In this document: in pieces, positions 28,185 through 38,073 of the stretch
Numbering within the stretch: position 1 is the first letter of the stretch
How the letters are laid out: every line of letters begins with the position of its first letter
From: Mycobacterium ostraviense
GTDB lineage: Bacteria > Actinomycetota > Actinomycetes > Mycobacteriales > Mycobacteriaceae
Length of the DNA stretch: 64,000 nucleotides
Assembly (NCBI RefSeq): GCF_002705925.1
Contig: NZ_NKRE01000001.1
Coordinates: 3,865,625 to 3,929,624 of the forward strand
Reading direction: 5' to 3'
Notes under the pieces: model-generated
Database searches by the model: none
The model's input: only the letters and a program-made list of their open reading frames with translations
What the model was told of the DNA's origin: nothing
Position numbers and translations under genes: made by a program

Positions 28185-29030
28185 GTGACACTGCGAGCAG
28201 CCTATCCGCGACTGACGCGACAACTCCAGAAACCGGTCGGCACGTTGAGCCGCATCGGCGATCACACGTTGTTCTACGGCAAGGCGCTGGCCGGCGCTCC
28301 GTTCGCAGCCACTCACTACCGGCGGGAAATCATTCGTCTCGTCGCCGAAATCAGCATGGGTGCAGGGACTTTGGCGATGATCGGCGGGACCCTGGTGATC
28401 GTCGGCTTCTTGACGCTGGCCGCCGGAGGCACGCTCGCGGTCCAGGGCTACAGCTCGCTGGGCAACATCGGCATCGAAGCGCTGACCGGATTCCTGGCCG
28501 CCTTCATCAACGTTCGCATTTCGGCGCCGGTAGTGGCGGGGATCGGGCTGGCCGCCACCTTCGGCGCGGGCGTGACCGCGCAGCTGGGCGCCATGCGGAT
28601 CAACGAAGAGATCGACGCGCTGGAATCGATGGCTATCCGGCCGATTTCATATCTGGTCAGTACCAGGATCGTCGCCGGGATGCTCGCGATCACCCCGCTG
28701 TATTCCATCGCCGTCATCCTGTCCTTCCTCGCCAGCCAATTCGTCACCGTGGTGCTGTTCGGCCAATCCGGCGGCCTCTATCAGCACTACTTCACGACAT
28801 TCCTGAATCCGATCGACCTGTTGTGGTCGTTTCTGCAGGCGGTGCTGATGGCACTGACCATCTTGTTGATCCATACCTATTTCGGTTATTTCGCCTCGGG
28901 CGGACCGGCCGGTGTCGGGGTCGCGACCGGTAATGCGGTACGCACCTCGCTGGTCGTGGTCGTCTCGGTGACACTGCTGGTGTCGCTGTCCATCTACGGC
29001 TCCAACGGCAACTTCCACTTGTCGGGCTAG
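28185..29030 (+). CDS. YrbE-type Mce permease subunit B
   Basis: 281-residue partner permease. It has the cytoplasmic N-terminal stretch, then hydrophobic helices, the ATFGAGVTAQLGAMRINEEI coupling segment and ESMAIRPI, the counterpart of EVLGINPV in subunit A. GTG 28185 follows AGGGACACGCT. It is 27 bp after yrbEA and 7 bp before mceA. Confidence 0.93.
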   Translation: MTLRAAYPRLTRQLQKPVGTLSRIGDHTLFYGKALAGAPFAATHYRREIIRLVAEISMGAGTLAMIGGTLVIVGFLTLAAGGTLAVQGYSSLGNIGIEALTGFLAAFINVRISAPVVAGIGLAATFGAGVTAQLGAMRINEEIDALESMAIRPISYLVSTRIVAGMLAITPLYSIAVILSFLASQFVTVVLFGQSGGLYQHYFTTFLNPIDLLWSFLQAVLMALTILLIHTYFGYFASGGPAGVGVATGNAVRTSLVVVVSVTLLVSLSIYGSNGNFHLSG

Positions 29031-29037
29031 GGGAACA

Positions 29038-30315
29038 GTGACAAGCCACCTCGGGCCGGGTCCCATTCACCGATCGGAAACCGCCAGCGCCGCAAGGCCT
29101 GTCGCGGCGTCACCCGGCCGGCACTTCGGCGTGCGGTCCTACGTCCGCCCCGTGGCGGGTTTGGCAACCGTCGTCGTGGTCGCCGGCATCGCCGCCGTCG
29201 CGGTGGGCTTGTTCCAGGGCTCTTTCACCGACAGCGTGCCGGTGACCGTGGTTTCGCCGCGAGCCGGCCTGGTGATGAACCCCGACGCCAAGGTGAAGAT
29301 GCGCGGGGTAGAGGTCGGCAAGGTCGCCTCGATCGAATCCCGGCCGGACGGCAAAGCGGTGCTGCACCTGGCCATGCAACCGTCGCAAATGCATCTCATC
29401 CCGTCCAACGTTCTTGTCGACATCGCGTCGACGACCGTCTTCGGCGCGAAGTTCGTCGAGCTGGTGCCGCCCGAAAATCCGTCGCCGCGGCCGCTACGCG
29501 GCGGTGACGTGCTCCAAGGCCAACACGTCACCGTCGAAATCAACACGGTATTCCAGCAACTCACCTCCGTGCTGAACTCCATCGATCCCGCCAAACTGAA
29601 CGAGACCCTCGGTGCCATCGCTTCGGCGGTGAACGGCCGCGGCCACGAGATCGGCCAGATGCTGTCCGATCTCGATCACTTCCTGGCCACCCAGGACCCG
29701 AGTCTTCCCGCGCTTCGCCATGACCTCGAGACGCTGCCCGCGGTGAGCAATGCCTATGCCGACGCCTCCCAAGACCTTGTCACCACGGCCGACAACGCCA
29801 TCCGGATCAGCAAGACGATTGTCGACGAGCAACGAAACCTGGACGCCTTCTTGATCAGCTCGATCGGTCTGGCCGATATGGGCAACGAAGTGATAGGCGG
29901 CAACCGGCAAGCGCTCACCGATGTCCTGCATCTACTGGTGCCAACCACGAATCTGACCAACGAATATCACCAGGCGCTGTACTGCGGTCTGGCCGGGTCG
30001 TTGGTGAATTTGCACGCGCCGCCGCTACCCACCCCCGGGGTGTTGGTGTTGGTCGGTTTCGAGTGGGGCGCCGAACGATATCGCTATCCGGCCAACTTGC
30101 CGAAGGTGGCCGCGACCGGTGGCCCGCAGTGCTGGGAGCTTCCGGTGGTGCCCTTCGACGTGGCGCCGCCGTTCGTGGTCGCCGACGTCGGCGCCAACCC
30201 CTGGCAGTACGGAAACCCGCATCTGCTGCTGAATTCGGATGCCCTCAAACAGCTGCTGTACGGGCCGCTCGACGGGCCGCCGCGCAACACCATGCAGATC
30301 GGGCAGCCCGGATGA
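29038..30315 (+). CDS. Mce family protein A
   Basis: 425 residues. One N-terminal transmembrane anchor (LATVVVVAGIAAVAVGLF, about 45-62) is followed by the MCE/MlaD domain (VMNPDAKVKMRGVEVGKV onward), then a helical region and a C-terminal domain with paired Cys. Mce A-F proteins are thought to form a periplasm-spanning hexameric lipid conduit. GTG start with AGGGGA close by. It ends in a 4-bp overlap with mceB. Confidence 0.93.
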   Translation: MTSHLGPGPIHRSETASAARPVAASPGRHFGVRSYVRPVAGLATVVVVAGIAAVAVGLFQGSFTDSVPVTVVSPRAGLVMNPDAKVKMRGVEVGKVASIESRPDGKAVLHLAMQPSQMHLIPSNVLVDIASTTVFGAKFVELVPPENPSPRPLRGGDVLQGQHVTVEINTVFQQLTSVLNSIDPAKLNETLGAIASAVNGRGHEIGQMLSDLDHFLATQDPSLPALRHDLETLPAVSNAYADASQDLVTTADNAIRISKTIVDEQRNLDAFLISSIGLADMGNEVIGGNRQALTDVLHLLVPTTNLTNEYHQALYCGLAGSLVNLHAPPLPTPGVLVLVGFEWGAERYRYPANLPKVAATGGPQCWELPVVPFDVAPPFVVADVGANPWQYGNPHLLLNSDALKQLLYGPLDGPPRNTMQIGQPG

Positions 30316-31352
30316 GCAGCTCACGCCCGATGATCATCAAGTTCGGCATCTTCGCCGTGATCATGGCGGTGCTGACGGTGTTCTTGTTCTTCATTTTCGG
30401 TCAGTACCGCACCGGTTCGACGAATGGCTATTCCGCTGTCTTCAACGATGTCTCGCGACTCAAGGCCGGACAGACGGTACGCGTGGCGGGCATCCGGGTG
30501 GGCACCGTCAACAGCGTCACGCTCCTGCCCGACAAAAGGGTGCGGGTGAAGTTCGACGCCGATCGCAGCGTCGTGCTCACCACCGGCACCCGGGCCGTCG
30601 TCCGCTACCTCAACCTGGTCGGCGACCGCTATCTCGAACTCGTCGACGGTCCCGGATCCACCAAGGTGCTGCCCGCCGGCGGCGAGATTCCGCTGGACCG
30701 GACGGCGCCCGCGCTGGACCTCGATCTGCTGCTGGGTGGCCTGAAACCGGTTATCCAGGGCCTGAATCCGCAAGACGTCAACGCGCTCACCGCGTCGCTG
30801 GTACAGGTGTTCCAGGGCGAGGGCGGCACGCTGCAGTCGTTGCTGTCGAAAACGTCGTCGTTCTCCAATACGTTGGCCGACAACAACGCAACCGTCCAGC
30901 AATTGATCGACAACCTCAACACGGTGGTCGCCACGTTGGACAAGGACGGCGACAAGTTCTCCACCGCGTTGGATCGCCTGCAGCGGCTCGTCACCGCGTT
31001 CTCCGACGATCGCGACACGATCGGCAGCGCGATCGACGCCCTGGACCGGGGAACCGCATCGATCGCGGATCTGCTCACCCGGGCCCGGCCACCGCTGGCC
31101 GGCACGGTGGATCAGCTCAACCGGTTGGCGCCGCTGCTTGACGAGGACAAGGACAAGATCGACGTTTCGTTGGCGAAGCTGCCCAACAACTACCGCAAGC
31201 TGGTACGGCTGGGCTCCTACGGCGCCTGGATTCCGTACTACCTCTGCGAGCTGAGCCTTCGGGTCTCCGACCTGCAGTATCGGACCGTGGTATCGCCCAT
31301 CTACCGCCAAGAAGGCGGGCGGTGCGCGGAGCCCGATGAGGGAGACCGATGA
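30312..31352 (+). CDS. Mce family protein B
   Basis: 346 residues. An N-terminal membrane anchor (about residues 8-29, FGIFAVIMAVLTVFLFFIFG) is followed by an MCE domain with SRLKAGQTVRVAGIRVGTV and a long predicted alpha-helical rod (residues about 150-310). It ends with a Cys pair (YLCEL, GGRCAEP) typical of MceB. ATGA overlaps at both ends show tight operon coupling. Confidence 0.93.
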   Translation: MSSSRPMIIKFGIFAVIMAVLTVFLFFIFGQYRTGSTNGYSAVFNDVSRLKAGQTVRVAGIRVGTVNSVTLLPDKRVRVKFDADRSVVLTTGTRAVVRYLNLVGDRYLELVDGPGSTKVLPAGGEIPLDRTAPALDLDLLLGGLKPVIQGLNPQDVNALTASLVQVFQGEGGTLQSLLSKTSSFSNTLADNNATVQQLIDNLNTVVATLDKDGDKFSTALDRLQRLVTAFSDDRDTIGSAIDALDRGTASIADLLTRARPPLAGTVDQLNRLAPLLDEDKDKIDVSLAKLPNNYRKLVRLGSYGAWIPYYLCELSLRVSDLQYRTVVSPIYRQEGGRCAEPDEGDR

Positions 31353-32470
31353 ACAAGTACCGCGGCGCCGGTCTGGTTCGGGCCGGATTCATCGGCACCG
31401 TGCTGGTGATCATGGTCATCGCGGTCGGACTCTCGCCCGAGCAGCTGATTCAGCGGGCCACCGCCGTCAGGTACCAGGCGGTGTTCTCCGAAGCCGGTGG
31501 CCTGGCACAGGGCAACGACGTGACGATATCGGGGATGAAGGTCGGCTCGGTCTCGGATGTGGCCTTGCACAACGGCGACGCCGTGGTGACGTTCAACATC
31601 AAGGGCTCGGTGCTCCTCGGGTCGGACACCACCGCACACATCAGGACGGGTTCGCTGCTGGGCCAGCGGGTGCTCACCCTGGAATCGGCGGGCAGCGGCA
31701 AGCTGCATCCCACGGACGTGATACCGATTTCACGCACGTCCTCGCCGTACTCGCTCAGCGAAGCCCTCAGTGATCTCACCACCGATGTCGCCGGCACCAA
31801 TACCGATACGCTCAACCAGTCGCTGGACACGCTCTCTACAACGCTTGACCAGATCGCCCCGCAGTTGGGTCCGGCCTTCGACGGGGTGACCCGGCTGTCG
31901 CAAACCCTCAACGGCCGCAACAAGTCACTGCGCGACCTCTTACAAGGCGCCGCCGATGTCACCAAGATCCTTTCGCAACGCAGCGCGCAGGTGAACACGC
32001 TGATCCTTGACGCCAACAGCCTGCTGTCCGTTCTGGTGGCCCGCCGCCAGGAGATTGTGCAACTGCTGGCCAACACCTCCGCGGTGGCCAAGCAGCTGAC
32101 CGGATTGGTGCACGACAACGAAAGCGAGTTGGCGCCGACGTTGACGAGGCTGAATTCGGTGATCGCGATGCTGGAGAAGAACCGCGACAATCTCTCGCAG
32201 GCGCTGCCCGGGCTGGCCAAGTATCAGCTCACCCAGGGCGAGGCCATTTCCAACGGGTTCTACTACACCGCGTTCGTCCCGAACTTCTTGGTAATGGAGA
32301 TCTTTCAGCCGTTCTTCGACTATTTCTTCGGTTTCCGGGCCTACGGGGCGCCCGGCCAGCCACCGGACACCGCCGGTCCGCGAGCACTGATCCCCTTCCC
32401 CTCCAACGCCATTCCGCCGTGCCCCGACTGCCGGGTGCCCGGACTTCCGCCCTTCCCCGGAGGGTCGTGA
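31349..32470 (+). CDS. Mce family protein C
   Basis: 373 residues with an N-terminal anchor (GFIGTVLVIMVIAVGLSP), an MCE domain (EAGGLAQGNDVTISGMKVG), a helical rod and a Pro-rich C-terminus with CPDC. Overlaps mceB by ATGA and shares TGATG with mceD, so it is read as part of one message. Confidence 0.93.
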   Translation: MNKYRGAGLVRAGFIGTVLVIMVIAVGLSPEQLIQRATAVRYQAVFSEAGGLAQGNDVTISGMKVGSVSDVALHNGDAVVTFNIKGSVLLGSDTTAHIRTGSLLGQRVLTLESAGSGKLHPTDVIPISRTSSPYSLSEALSDLTTDVAGTNTDTLNQSLDTLSTTLDQIAPQLGPAFDGVTRLSQTLNGRNKSLRDLLQGAADVTKILSQRSAQVNTLILDANSLLSVLVARRQEIVQLLANTSAVAKQLTGLVHDNESELAPTLTRLNSVIAMLEKNRDNLSQALPGLAKYQLTQGEAISNGFYYTAFVPNFLVMEIFQPFFDYFFGFRAYGAPGQPPDTAGPRALIPFPSNAIPPCPDCRVPGLPPFPGGS

Positions 32471-33867
32471 TGATCACCCGCACCATGCTTCGGGCCGGAC
32501 TGGCGATCATGTTGGCAGCGCTGGTCGTCGTCGGCGCCGCCGTGGCCGTGCGCAATACGTTCTTCCGCCCGAAGACGATCACCGCCAATTTCACCAAGAC
32601 CACCGCGATCTACCCGGGCGACGACGTGCGGGTCTCGGGCATCAAGGTCGGCACGATCACCGCCATCCATCCGGAGGGGACCACCGCCAAGATGGTCATG
32701 CACGTCGATCACGACGTCCCCATTCCGGCGGACGCCAAGGCGGTGATCGTCGCCCAAAATCTGGTCGCCGCCCGCTATGTCCAACTCGCCCCGGCCTACC
32801 GGTCCAGCGGTCCCACCATGCCCGACGGTGCGGTGATACCGCGCGAGCGGACCGCGATACCCGTCGAGTGGGACGAGGTCAAAGACCAATTAATGCGGCT
32901 GGCAACGGAATTGGGCCCCAACAGCAAGGTCTCGACGCCCTCGGTGGCGCGCTTCATCGACAGCGCCGCCAACGCGCTGGGCGGCAATGGCGACAAGCTT
33001 CGGCAGACCCTGGCCGAACTGTCCGGGGTGGGGCGGATTTTGGCCGACGGCAGCGGCAACATCGTCGACATCATCAAGAATCTGCAGACCTTCATCAAGG
33101 TGCTTCGCGACAGCAACCAGCAACTCGTGGTGTTCAACAACCAGCTGGCCACGCTCACCAGCGTGCTCGACGACAACAAATCCGATTTGGACGCCGCGCT
33201 CACCGATTTGGCCGGCGCCGTCGGTGAGGTGCAACGGTTTATCGCGCAAACCCGTGATCCGACCTCGGAGCAGATCGCGCGGTTGGCCGACCTGACCCAG
33301 ATCCTGGTCGACAACAAGATGGCTCTCAAGAACATCCTGCATGTCACGCCGAACGCACTCGCCAACGCCTACAACGACTACGAACCCGACATGGGGGCAA
33401 TCCGCGGGGCGTTCACGGTCAACAACACGGCCAATTCGGTGAACCTGTACTGCTCGCAACTCGGAGCCATCGAGAACGTCACCGCCGTCGAATCCGGCAA
33501 GCTTTGCGGCCTGTACCTCAGCCCGGCACTGCGAGTGTTCAACCCGCTATTGCTCTTCAACTGGAACTACCTCCCTATTCCGATCAACCCGATCCTGGCG
33601 TCGTCGGCGGACCCGCAAAACATCGTCTACACCGAGCCGCGGCTAGCGCCCGGCGGCGAGGGCCCCAAGCCCGGACCGCCCGAGCTGCCGCCGGCGGTGT
33701 CCGCCTACACCGGACTGCCCGGCGATACGCCGGACTATCCGCCGCCGCCGGGGCCGCCGGCACGGATACCGGGTGCGGCGATGCCGGAACCGCCGGCGCC
33801 CACCCGCCCGGGCGAGTCACCGGCTCCGATACCCGGCCTGCTCCCAGCCGAAGGAACGCAGCCGTGA
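32470..33867 (+). CDS. Mce family protein D
   Basis: 465 residues from ATG 32470. GGAGG lies 6 bases before this ATG; the in-frame GTG at 32467 is only 3 bases from it, so I prefer the ATG. Anchor at about 6-26, MCE domain with YPGDDVRVSGIKVGTI, helical rod, Cys pair (NLYCSQ, KLCGLY), and a Pro-rich tail of about 80 residues. GTGA overlap with mceE. Confidence 0.9.
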   Translation: MITRTMLRAGLAIMLAALVVVGAAVAVRNTFFRPKTITANFTKTTAIYPGDDVRVSGIKVGTITAIHPEGTTAKMVMHVDHDVPIPADAKAVIVAQNLVAARYVQLAPAYRSSGPTMPDGAVIPRERTAIPVEWDEVKDQLMRLATELGPNSKVSTPSVARFIDSAANALGGNGDKLRQTLAELSGVGRILADGSGNIVDIIKNLQTFIKVLRDSNQQLVVFNNQLATLTSVLDDNKSDLDAALTDLAGAVGEVQRFIAQTRDPTSEQIARLADLTQILVDNKMALKNILHVTPNALANAYNDYEPDMGAIRGAFTVNNTANSVNLYCSQLGAIENVTAVESGKLCGLYLSPALRVFNPLLLFNWNYLPIPINPILASSADPQNIVYTEPRLAPGGEGPKPGPPELPPAVSAYTGLPGDTPDYPPPPGPPARIPGAAMPEPPAPTRPGESPAPIPGLLPAEGTQP

Positions 33868-35228
33868 CCGCCCGGGTGGTGGCCCGCCGCCTGCTGGTCC
33901 TGGGCGCGGCCGTGATGCTGAGTGTGACCGGGTGCGCATTCAACGGCCTCAACTCGCTGCCGCTGCCCGGTGCGGTGGGACGTGGCTCCGGCGCTGACAT
34001 CTACCACGTCGAGATCGCCAATGTCGGTACTATGGAGTCGAATTCGCCGGTGATGGTCAACGACGTCGTCGTCGGCAGCATCGGCAGGATGAGGGTGACC
34101 GGCTGGCACGCCGACGTCGAGATCTCGGTGAAGCACGGTCTGGTGATACCCGCCAACGTGATTGCCCGCGTCGGTCAGACCAGTCTGCTGGGATCCATGC
34201 ACCTGGAGCTCAATCCGCCGCCCGGAAAACAGGGCGAAGGCAAGTTGCAACCGGCGGCCGAATGCGTCCGGCTGCACCTCGCCCAGCCGCCCTGCGCCAC
34301 CGTCCCGCTGGACAAATCATCGACGTACCCGTCGACGGAACAGACGTTGTCGTCGTTGTCGGTCGTCATCAACTCGGGCGGCTTCACCCAAATCGGCGAC
34401 ATCGTGCACAATTTCAACGCGGCCTTGTCCGGGCGGGCAGCCGATGTTCGCGACCTGATCGATCGCCTCGACCGGTTCGTGGGAACGCTCGACCAACAGC
34501 GTGGCAACATCGTCGCGTCGATCCAGGCGCTCAACCGGCTTGCCGGCACGTTCGCCAGCCAGCGCGACATCATCACCCAGGCGCTCTACAAGGTGCCGCC
34601 CGCCCTGGACGTCCTGATCCGCGAGCGGCCGCGGATCACGGCCGCACTGGACAAGCTTCGGGTGTTCAGCGACACTGCCACCAGACTGGTCAACGATGCC
34701 GGCAGCGATCTGGTCACCAACCTGAAAAACCTCGAGCCGACCATCAGTGCGCTCGCCGACGTCGGGCCGGAACTCGACGCCGCCCTCGCCTACGCGCCGA
34801 CGTACCCGTTCACCCAGAACCTCATCGACCGAGCCATCCGGGGTGACTTCGTCAACGGGTTTTTCGTCCTCGACCTGACGAACGCCCGGCTGCGCAAGGG
34901 GCTGTTGCTGGGCACCCACTGGGGACGGTTGGGCGCGGAGCTGGTGCCGGCGCCGGGGGACCCCGAGTACCTGCAGTACCAGTACACGCCCGACCCGCGC
35001 AATCCATCGGCTCCGGGACCGGTGGCGCCGCCGGTCGGTGCGCCGTTGACGCCGACGGCGGCGCCGGGGCCCGCAACACCGGTACCGCTGCCGCTACCGC
35101 CGCCGGGCGCGCCGCCGCCGGTGCCGCCGCCGCCGCGGCCGCAGCTCGGACCCGCGACGCCCGAGTTCGGTCCGCAGGTGCCGGGCACGCCGCCGACCGC
35201 GACCCAGCCGCCGGATGGGGGCTCATAG
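33864..35228 (+). CDS. Mce family protein E (lipoprotein)
   Basis: 454 residues starting at GTG 33864. It is the lipoprotein member of the set: a basic start (ARVVARR), hydrophobic core and lipobox LSVTGC place the lipidated Cys at 24. MCE domain motif SPVMVNDVVVGSIGRM, then a helical rod and a tail of about 95 residues very rich in Pro and Ala. Its stop is directly adjacent to mceF (TAG then ATG). Confidence 0.93.
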   Translation: MTARVVARRLLVLGAAVMLSVTGCAFNGLNSLPLPGAVGRGSGADIYHVEIANVGTMESNSPVMVNDVVVGSIGRMRVTGWHADVEISVKHGLVIPANVIARVGQTSLLGSMHLELNPPPGKQGEGKLQPAAECVRLHLAQPPCATVPLDKSSTYPSTEQTLSSLSVVINSGGFTQIGDIVHNFNAALSGRAADVRDLIDRLDRFVGTLDQQRGNIVASIQALNRLAGTFASQRDIITQALYKVPPALDVLIRERPRITAALDKLRVFSDTATRLVNDAGSDLVTNLKNLEPTISALADVGPELDAALAYAPTYPFTQNLIDRAIRGDFVNGFFVLDLTNARLRKGLLLGTHWGRLGAELVPAPGDPEYLQYQYTPDPRNPSAPGPVAPPVGAPLTPTAAPGPATPVPLPLPPPGAPPPVPPPPRPQLGPATPEFGPQVPGTPPTATQPPDGGS

Positions 35229-36932
35229 ATGCTGACCCGCTTCGTTCGTGTCCAGCTGGCGATCTTCACGATCGTGGGCATCGTCGGTGTGGTCGTGATG
35301 GTGTTGATGTACATCCAGGCGCCGACGCTGCTCGGCATCGGGCGGATAACGGTCACCCTGGAAGTGCCCGCGGCCGGTGGCCTCTACCGCTTCAGCAACG
35401 TGACCTACCGCGGGGTGCAGGTCGGCAAGGTGACCGCGGTGGGGCTGACGTCGCACTGCAGCGACCCCAAACGCAGTCCGTGCACGAATGCGACGCTGTC
35501 GCTTGGTTCTTCACCCAAGATCCCGGCGGACCTGCAAGCCGATGTGCGCAGCATCTCAGCGGTCGGCGAACAGTACGTGGATCTGCGGCCGCGCACCAAC
35601 TCGCCGCCCTATCTGCACAACGGATCGGTGATCCCGATGAGCCAGGCCACCATTCCGCAGCCGATCGGGCCGGTGCTCGATCAGACCAGTGCGTTGATCG
35701 ACAGCATCCCCAAGGGCAAGCTCGTCGAATTGCTCGACGAGGCATTCAAGGGATTCAACGGGGCGGGCTACGATTTCGGATCGTTGTTCGACTCGGCGGC
35801 AAAGGTTTCCGGTGACCTCAACGGTGTCGGCGACCGGGCCCGCACCCTCACCGAGGACACCGGGCCGGTTCTGGACTCGCAAGCGCAAACCACCGACGCG
35901 ATCCGGCTGTGGGCGCGCAGCCTTGCCGGCGTCTCCGGTCAACTGGTGACTAACGACCCGCAGGTCCGCACCCTGCTGGAGCAAGGACCCGGCGCACTTG
36001 ACGAGGCGTCTCGACTGCTCGAGCAGATCAAGCCGACGCTGCCGGTGCTACTGGCCAACCTGACCACCGTCGGCCAGATCGCGGTGACTTACCACGCGTC
36101 ACTCGAGCAGGTACTGGTGTTGCTGCCGCCGTTCGTTGCCGCGATTCAATCGTTCGTCGGCACCAAGAACCCGACGGGCTACGCCCAGGGTGACTTCGCG
36201 GCTCTGGTCGACGATCCGCCCGGCTGCACTGTCGGGTTCCTGCCGCCGAGCCAATGGCGCTCGCCTGCCGACACCACGACCATCGATACGCCGAACGGGC
36301 TGTACTGCAAGCTGCCGCAGGACTCGCCGATCTCGGTTCGCGGTGCCCGAAACTACCCCTGCATCGAGCACCCGGGCAAGCGCGCCCCAACAGTCGAAAT
36401 CTGTGACAGCGACCAGCCTTTCGAGCCACTGGCGATGCGCCAGCACGTCTTCGGCACCTACCCGCTGGATCCGAATCTGCTCGCGCAGGGCATCCCGCCC
36501 GATGACCGGGTCAACTTCTACCGCGACCGGATTTTCGGACCGGTGGAGGGCACCCCGTTGCCACCGGGATCGCCCGGGCCGCGGGGAACGCCGCCGGGAC
36601 CGCCGAACTCGCCGGTGCCGCTGGGGCAACCGCCGATACCGCCGGGATCGTCGGTACCGCCGCCGGCCAGCTTGCAACCGCCGGCACCGGTGGACCTTAC
36701 GCCCGTCGCACCGATGGACGTTCCGGACGGCGGGCCCCCGGCCCCGGTCGGCGGGCCGCAAGCCGCACCAAGTGCCTTCGGCCGCAGCGGTTCTCGAGTG
36801 AGCTCGGGTTTGGCGGTGGCGCAGTACGACCCCCGCACCGGCCGCTACGTCGGTCCGGACGGTCAGCTGTATCGGCACTCAGATCTGGTCAACGCACCCA
36901 AAACTTGGAAGGACATGCTCTTGGCGGCGTGA
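35229..36932 (+). CDS. Mce family protein F
   Basis: 567 residues, the last Mce protein of the operon. Anchor LAIFTIVGIVGVVVMVLMYI near 10-29; MCE domain with YRFSNVTYRGVQVGKVTAVG; helical rod; a Cys-containing region (GLYCKL, YPCIEH, EICDSD); a long Pro-rich stretch; and a final conserved-looking tail with YDPRTGRYVGPDGQLYRHSD, as seen in other MceF proteins. It ends 14 bp before a convergent secreted-protein gene, which closes the operon. Confidence 0.93.
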   Translation: MLTRFVRVQLAIFTIVGIVGVVVMVLMYIQAPTLLGIGRITVTLEVPAAGGLYRFSNVTYRGVQVGKVTAVGLTSHCSDPKRSPCTNATLSLGSSPKIPADLQADVRSISAVGEQYVDLRPRTNSPPYLHNGSVIPMSQATIPQPIGPVLDQTSALIDSIPKGKLVELLDEAFKGFNGAGYDFGSLFDSAAKVSGDLNGVGDRARTLTEDTGPVLDSQAQTTDAIRLWARSLAGVSGQLVTNDPQVRTLLEQGPGALDEASRLLEQIKPTLPVLLANLTTVGQIAVTYHASLEQVLVLLPPFVAAIQSFVGTKNPTGYAQGDFAALVDDPPGCTVGFLPPSQWRSPADTTTIDTPNGLYCKLPQDSPISVRGARNYPCIEHPGKRAPTVEICDSDQPFEPLAMRQHVFGTYPLDPNLLAQGIPPDDRVNFYRDRIFGPVEGTPLPPGSPGPRGTPPGPPNSPVPLGQPPIPPGSSVPPPASLQPPAPVDLTPVAPMDVPDGGPPAPVGGPQAAPSAFGRSGSRVSSGLAVAQYDPRTGRYVGPDGQLYRHSDLVNAPKTWKDMLLAA

Positions 36933-36946
36933 TTCGGGCGTCCCGG

Positions 36947-37462
36947 TCAGATCTTGTCGAGCCGGAACGGCATCAGCACGACGAGCCACTTGTTGGTTCC
37001 GCATGCGCCGCTGGGCCCGACGGTCTGGTCCTTGCCGGCATATGTCGACGAGCCGGACTGGACGGTGCCGTCCGGCCCCGCGGGGTAGAAGGTGAACGTT
37101 TGTACGCCGGTGAACGAGGTGCCGTCGGGGCACGTTTCCCAGTTCGGCACCTCGTGCTTGACGGTCCACATCACCCCGTCGTGCATGTAAAGCGGTGCGC
37201 TCCAACCCTGGTCGCTGGTGACGTGGCCGGAGCAGTCTTGAGCCGTGCTACAGCTGGACGACACCGTCCACGTGCTACTGACGGTCGGTTCGTCGTGAAA
37301 AGATTGATTCGTCTTGGCCCATTCACCGACGGATGTGGCGCGGTAGGTTCCGTTGATGGCGAGACCGTCGGTGGAGGCCCGGGCCGGCGGTGCGGTGCTC
37401 GAGCCGCCAATCACCGTGGCAGCCACCAGTATTGCGCTTGCGACAGTGCCCATTGACCGCAT
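36947..37462 (-). CDS. Secreted conserved protein, 6-Cys type
   Basis: 171 residues from ATG 37462, chosen because GAGGAG lies 6 bases ahead (the GTG at 37465 is too near). The signal peptide ends at about PPARA. The mature part starts STDGLAINGTYRATSVGEWAKTNQSF and has several Cys probably forming disulphides. Proteins of this kind are common beside mce loci; function unknown. It runs convergent to mceF. Confidence 0.82.
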   Translation of the reverse strand: MRSMGTVASAILVAATVIGGSSTAPPARASTDGLAINGTYRATSVGEWAKTNQSFHDEPTVSSTWTVSSSCSTAQDCSGHVTSDQGWSAPLYMHDGVMWTVKHEVPNWETCPDGTSFTGVQTFTFYPAGPDGTVQSGSSTYAGKDQTVGPSGACGTNKWLVVLMPFRLDKI

Positions 37463-37557
37463 CACGTGCTCCTCGACGCGCTAGCGCCACTTCCCACTGA
37501 GACAGTAACACCGGCGCCGCCGAGTGGGCGAGGGCTTTACCGCGAAGCGCGCGGCCG

Positions 37558-38073
37558 TCACAGCGAGTCGAGCTTGGCAATGAGCCAGGATCCGTTGACC
37601 TTCGTCAGCGTTACCCGAACGCTACTGGTGGTTTTCACCGGGTCGGGTTTGTCCCTGCTGGTGGTCTTCAGACTGATAAACACAAGTACGACAGCTGAAT
37701 CCGGATGCAACTCCGCCGCGGCGGCTCGAATGACGCGGGCGTTGGTCGTGATTTGGCCCCGCTGAGCCGCCGGCGCCACGATCTGCTCGGTGAAGCGTTC
37801 GTAGTAGGTCTGATAGTCGCCGGTGAGACGCGATCTCGCGTTGTCGAAATCCCGGCTCAGGCTGTCGGGCGAGTACGACAGGAGCGCCACCGTGCCCTCG
37901 GAAGCCGCTCTGATCGCGTCGCGTGCCGCCGCGTCGTCGGTCTGTTGATCCGGACGGTAGCCGAAGTAGAAGAATCCGGCGGCGAAGCCCGTCGTGGCAA
38001 TGACCAACAGCCCTAACAGAATTGGACGCCACCACATCAGGCATCGGCGGATCCGACGGCCTGCCGGGCTCAC
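37558..38073 (-). CDS. Mce-associated membrane protein (short type)
   Basis: 171 residues. One transmembrane helix (PILLGLLVIATTGFAAGFFY, about 17-36) is followed by an extracytoplasmic NTF2-like domain with RDFDNARSRLTGDYQTYYE and ELHPDSAVVLVFIS. Mce-associated proteins of this class are thought to assemble with Mce complexes. ATGA overlap with the gene at 38070. The closest relative in the window is 53476-54075. Confidence 0.87.
   Translation of the reverse strand: MSPAGRRIRRCLMWWRPILLGLLVIATTGFAAGFFYFGYRPDQQTDDAAARDAIRAASEGTVALLSYSPDSLSRDFDNARSRLTGDYQTYYERFTEQIVAPAAQRGQITTNARVIRAAAAELHPDSAVVLVFISLKTTSRDKPDPVKTTSSVRVTLTKVNGSWLIAKLDSL

Noticed and set aside
27351..36932. Assigning the operon to a numbered mce locus (mce1-mce8)
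   Set aside because: YrbEA looks most like YrbE4A in conserved motifs, but these motifs are shared by all mce loci and the flanking genes do not match mce4. A tree is needed.
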